This document shows, piece by piece, positions 6,864-7,085 of a stretch of DNA of 7,085 bases. The stretch covers positions 1 to 7,085 of the forward strand of contig JALSGW010000005.1 in assembly GCA_026982585.1 (NCBI GenBank), given 5' to 3'. The notes beneath the pieces were generated by a model. It was not told the DNA's origin, made no database searches, and saw only the letters and a program-made list of their open reading frames with translations. The position numbers and the translations under genes were made by a program. This DNA comes from Alphaproteobacteria bacterium (GTDB taxonomy: Bacteria; Pseudomonadota; Alphaproteobacteria; Geminicoccales; Geminicoccaceae). The stretch's first letter is position 1, and every line of letters begins with the position of its first letter.

Positions 6864-6961
6864 CCGTCCCGGAAACCTCCCTCGGCCCCTGTGTGGAAGC
6901 GCTTTGAGCGCGGCTTGCCGACGGCGTCGAAACCGCCGTCCCGGAAACCTCCTCCGGCCCC
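6864..6961. repeat. 26-bp direct repeat, two copies 72 bp apart
   Basis: The segment beginning CCGTCCCGGAAACCTCC occurs at 6864-6889 and again at 6936-6961. The copies match at 24 of 26 positions and differ only by CT versus TC at positions 18-19. The sequence between and after the copies is not otherwise duplicated. They sit in the convergent gap between the solute-binding protein gene and the regulator gene, and two hairpins lie between them. Function is unknown. Members of a dispersed intergenic repeat family or remnants of a small duplication are both possible. Confidence 0.75.
6899..6940. terminator. Candidate bidirectional terminator hairpins
   Basis: Two hairpins stand between convergent genes. 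GCGCT (6899-6903) pairs with AGCGC (6907-6911) around a three-base loop. GACGGCG (6920-6926) pairs with CGCCGTC (6934-6940) around TCGAAAC. Neither is followed by a T-run on either strand, so a classic intrinsic terminator is not shown. Placement between two gene ends is the main argument. The second stem runs into the second copy of the direct repeat. Confidence 0.35.
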
Positions 6962-6979
6962 GGCGACCCGGATCGGGGT

Positions 6980-7085
6980 TCACGCCACCGCGTATTCCTC
7001 TTCGAACTGGCGGCGTTCCTCGCTCGGCCGCACGCCGAAGGCCTCGCGGTAGCAGCGGGCGAAGTGGGATGCGGTCTCGAAGCCG
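6980..7085 (-). CDS. AraC-family transcriptional regulator, C-terminal end (partial, cut by window edge)
   Basis: Only the last 34 codons and the stop (complement of 6980-6982) lie in the window; the gene continues beyond the right edge. The visible residues, GFETASHFARCYREAFG followed by VRPSEERRQFEEEYAVA, match the second helix-turn-helix of the AraC DNA-binding domain, whose family pattern is GFxxxSHFxRxYRxxFGxxPxxxR. The S-H-F-x-x-C-Y-R version is typical of the GlxA/ArgR/CdhR/GbdR branch, in which a DJ-1/PfpI-like N-terminal domain precedes the DNA-binding part, but that N terminus is not visible here. The gene converges on the solute-binding protein gene. Members of this branch often regulate amino acid or quaternary amine use. 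Any link to the neighbouring binding protein is a guess. Confidence 0.85.
   Translation of the reverse strand, partial: GFETASHFARCYREAFGVRPSEERRQFEEEYAVA

Overview
The window is about 70% GC by eye, with strongly G/C-biased third codon positions in its genes. It looks like a high-GC member of the Pseudomonadota, either alphaproteobacterial or a high-GC gammaproteobacterium; the exact lineage is an inference. Four genes lie tightly packed on the + strand (971-6838). One truncated gene points back at them from the right edge on the - strand.

Layout. Positions 1-970 hold no gene I can support. They contain a two-copy 24-bp tandem repeat near the left edge and, closer to the first gene, a set of palindromes and mutually exclusive hairpin arms that may be regulatory. 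Next come ccoG/fixG (971-2446), ccoH/fixH (2443-2928) and ccoI/fixI (2925-5198), joined by ATGA stop/start overlaps. A secreted family 5 (Dpp/Opp-like) solute-binding protein (5177-6838) overlaps the end of ccoI by 22 nt. The convergent gap 6839-6979 carries two hairpins and a near-identical 26-bp direct repeat. At 6980-7085 is the C-terminal end of an AraC-type regulator on the - strand.

How the genes work together. CcoG, CcoH and CcoI form the maturation module of cbb3-type cytochrome c oxidase, the high-affinity terminal oxidase used at low oxygen. CcoG is a polyferredoxin membrane protein known as a cupric reductase, CcoI is the Cu+ P1B-type ATPase supplying copper for the CuB centre, and CcoH is a single-span assembly factor. 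The oxidase structural genes ccoNOQP are not in the window. The usual fourth maturation gene, ccoS, is also absent: the place after ccoI is taken by the solute-binding protein, which has its own good ribosome binding site but starts inside ccoI and has no permease or ATPase genes beside it in the window. That arrangement is the most interesting feature here.
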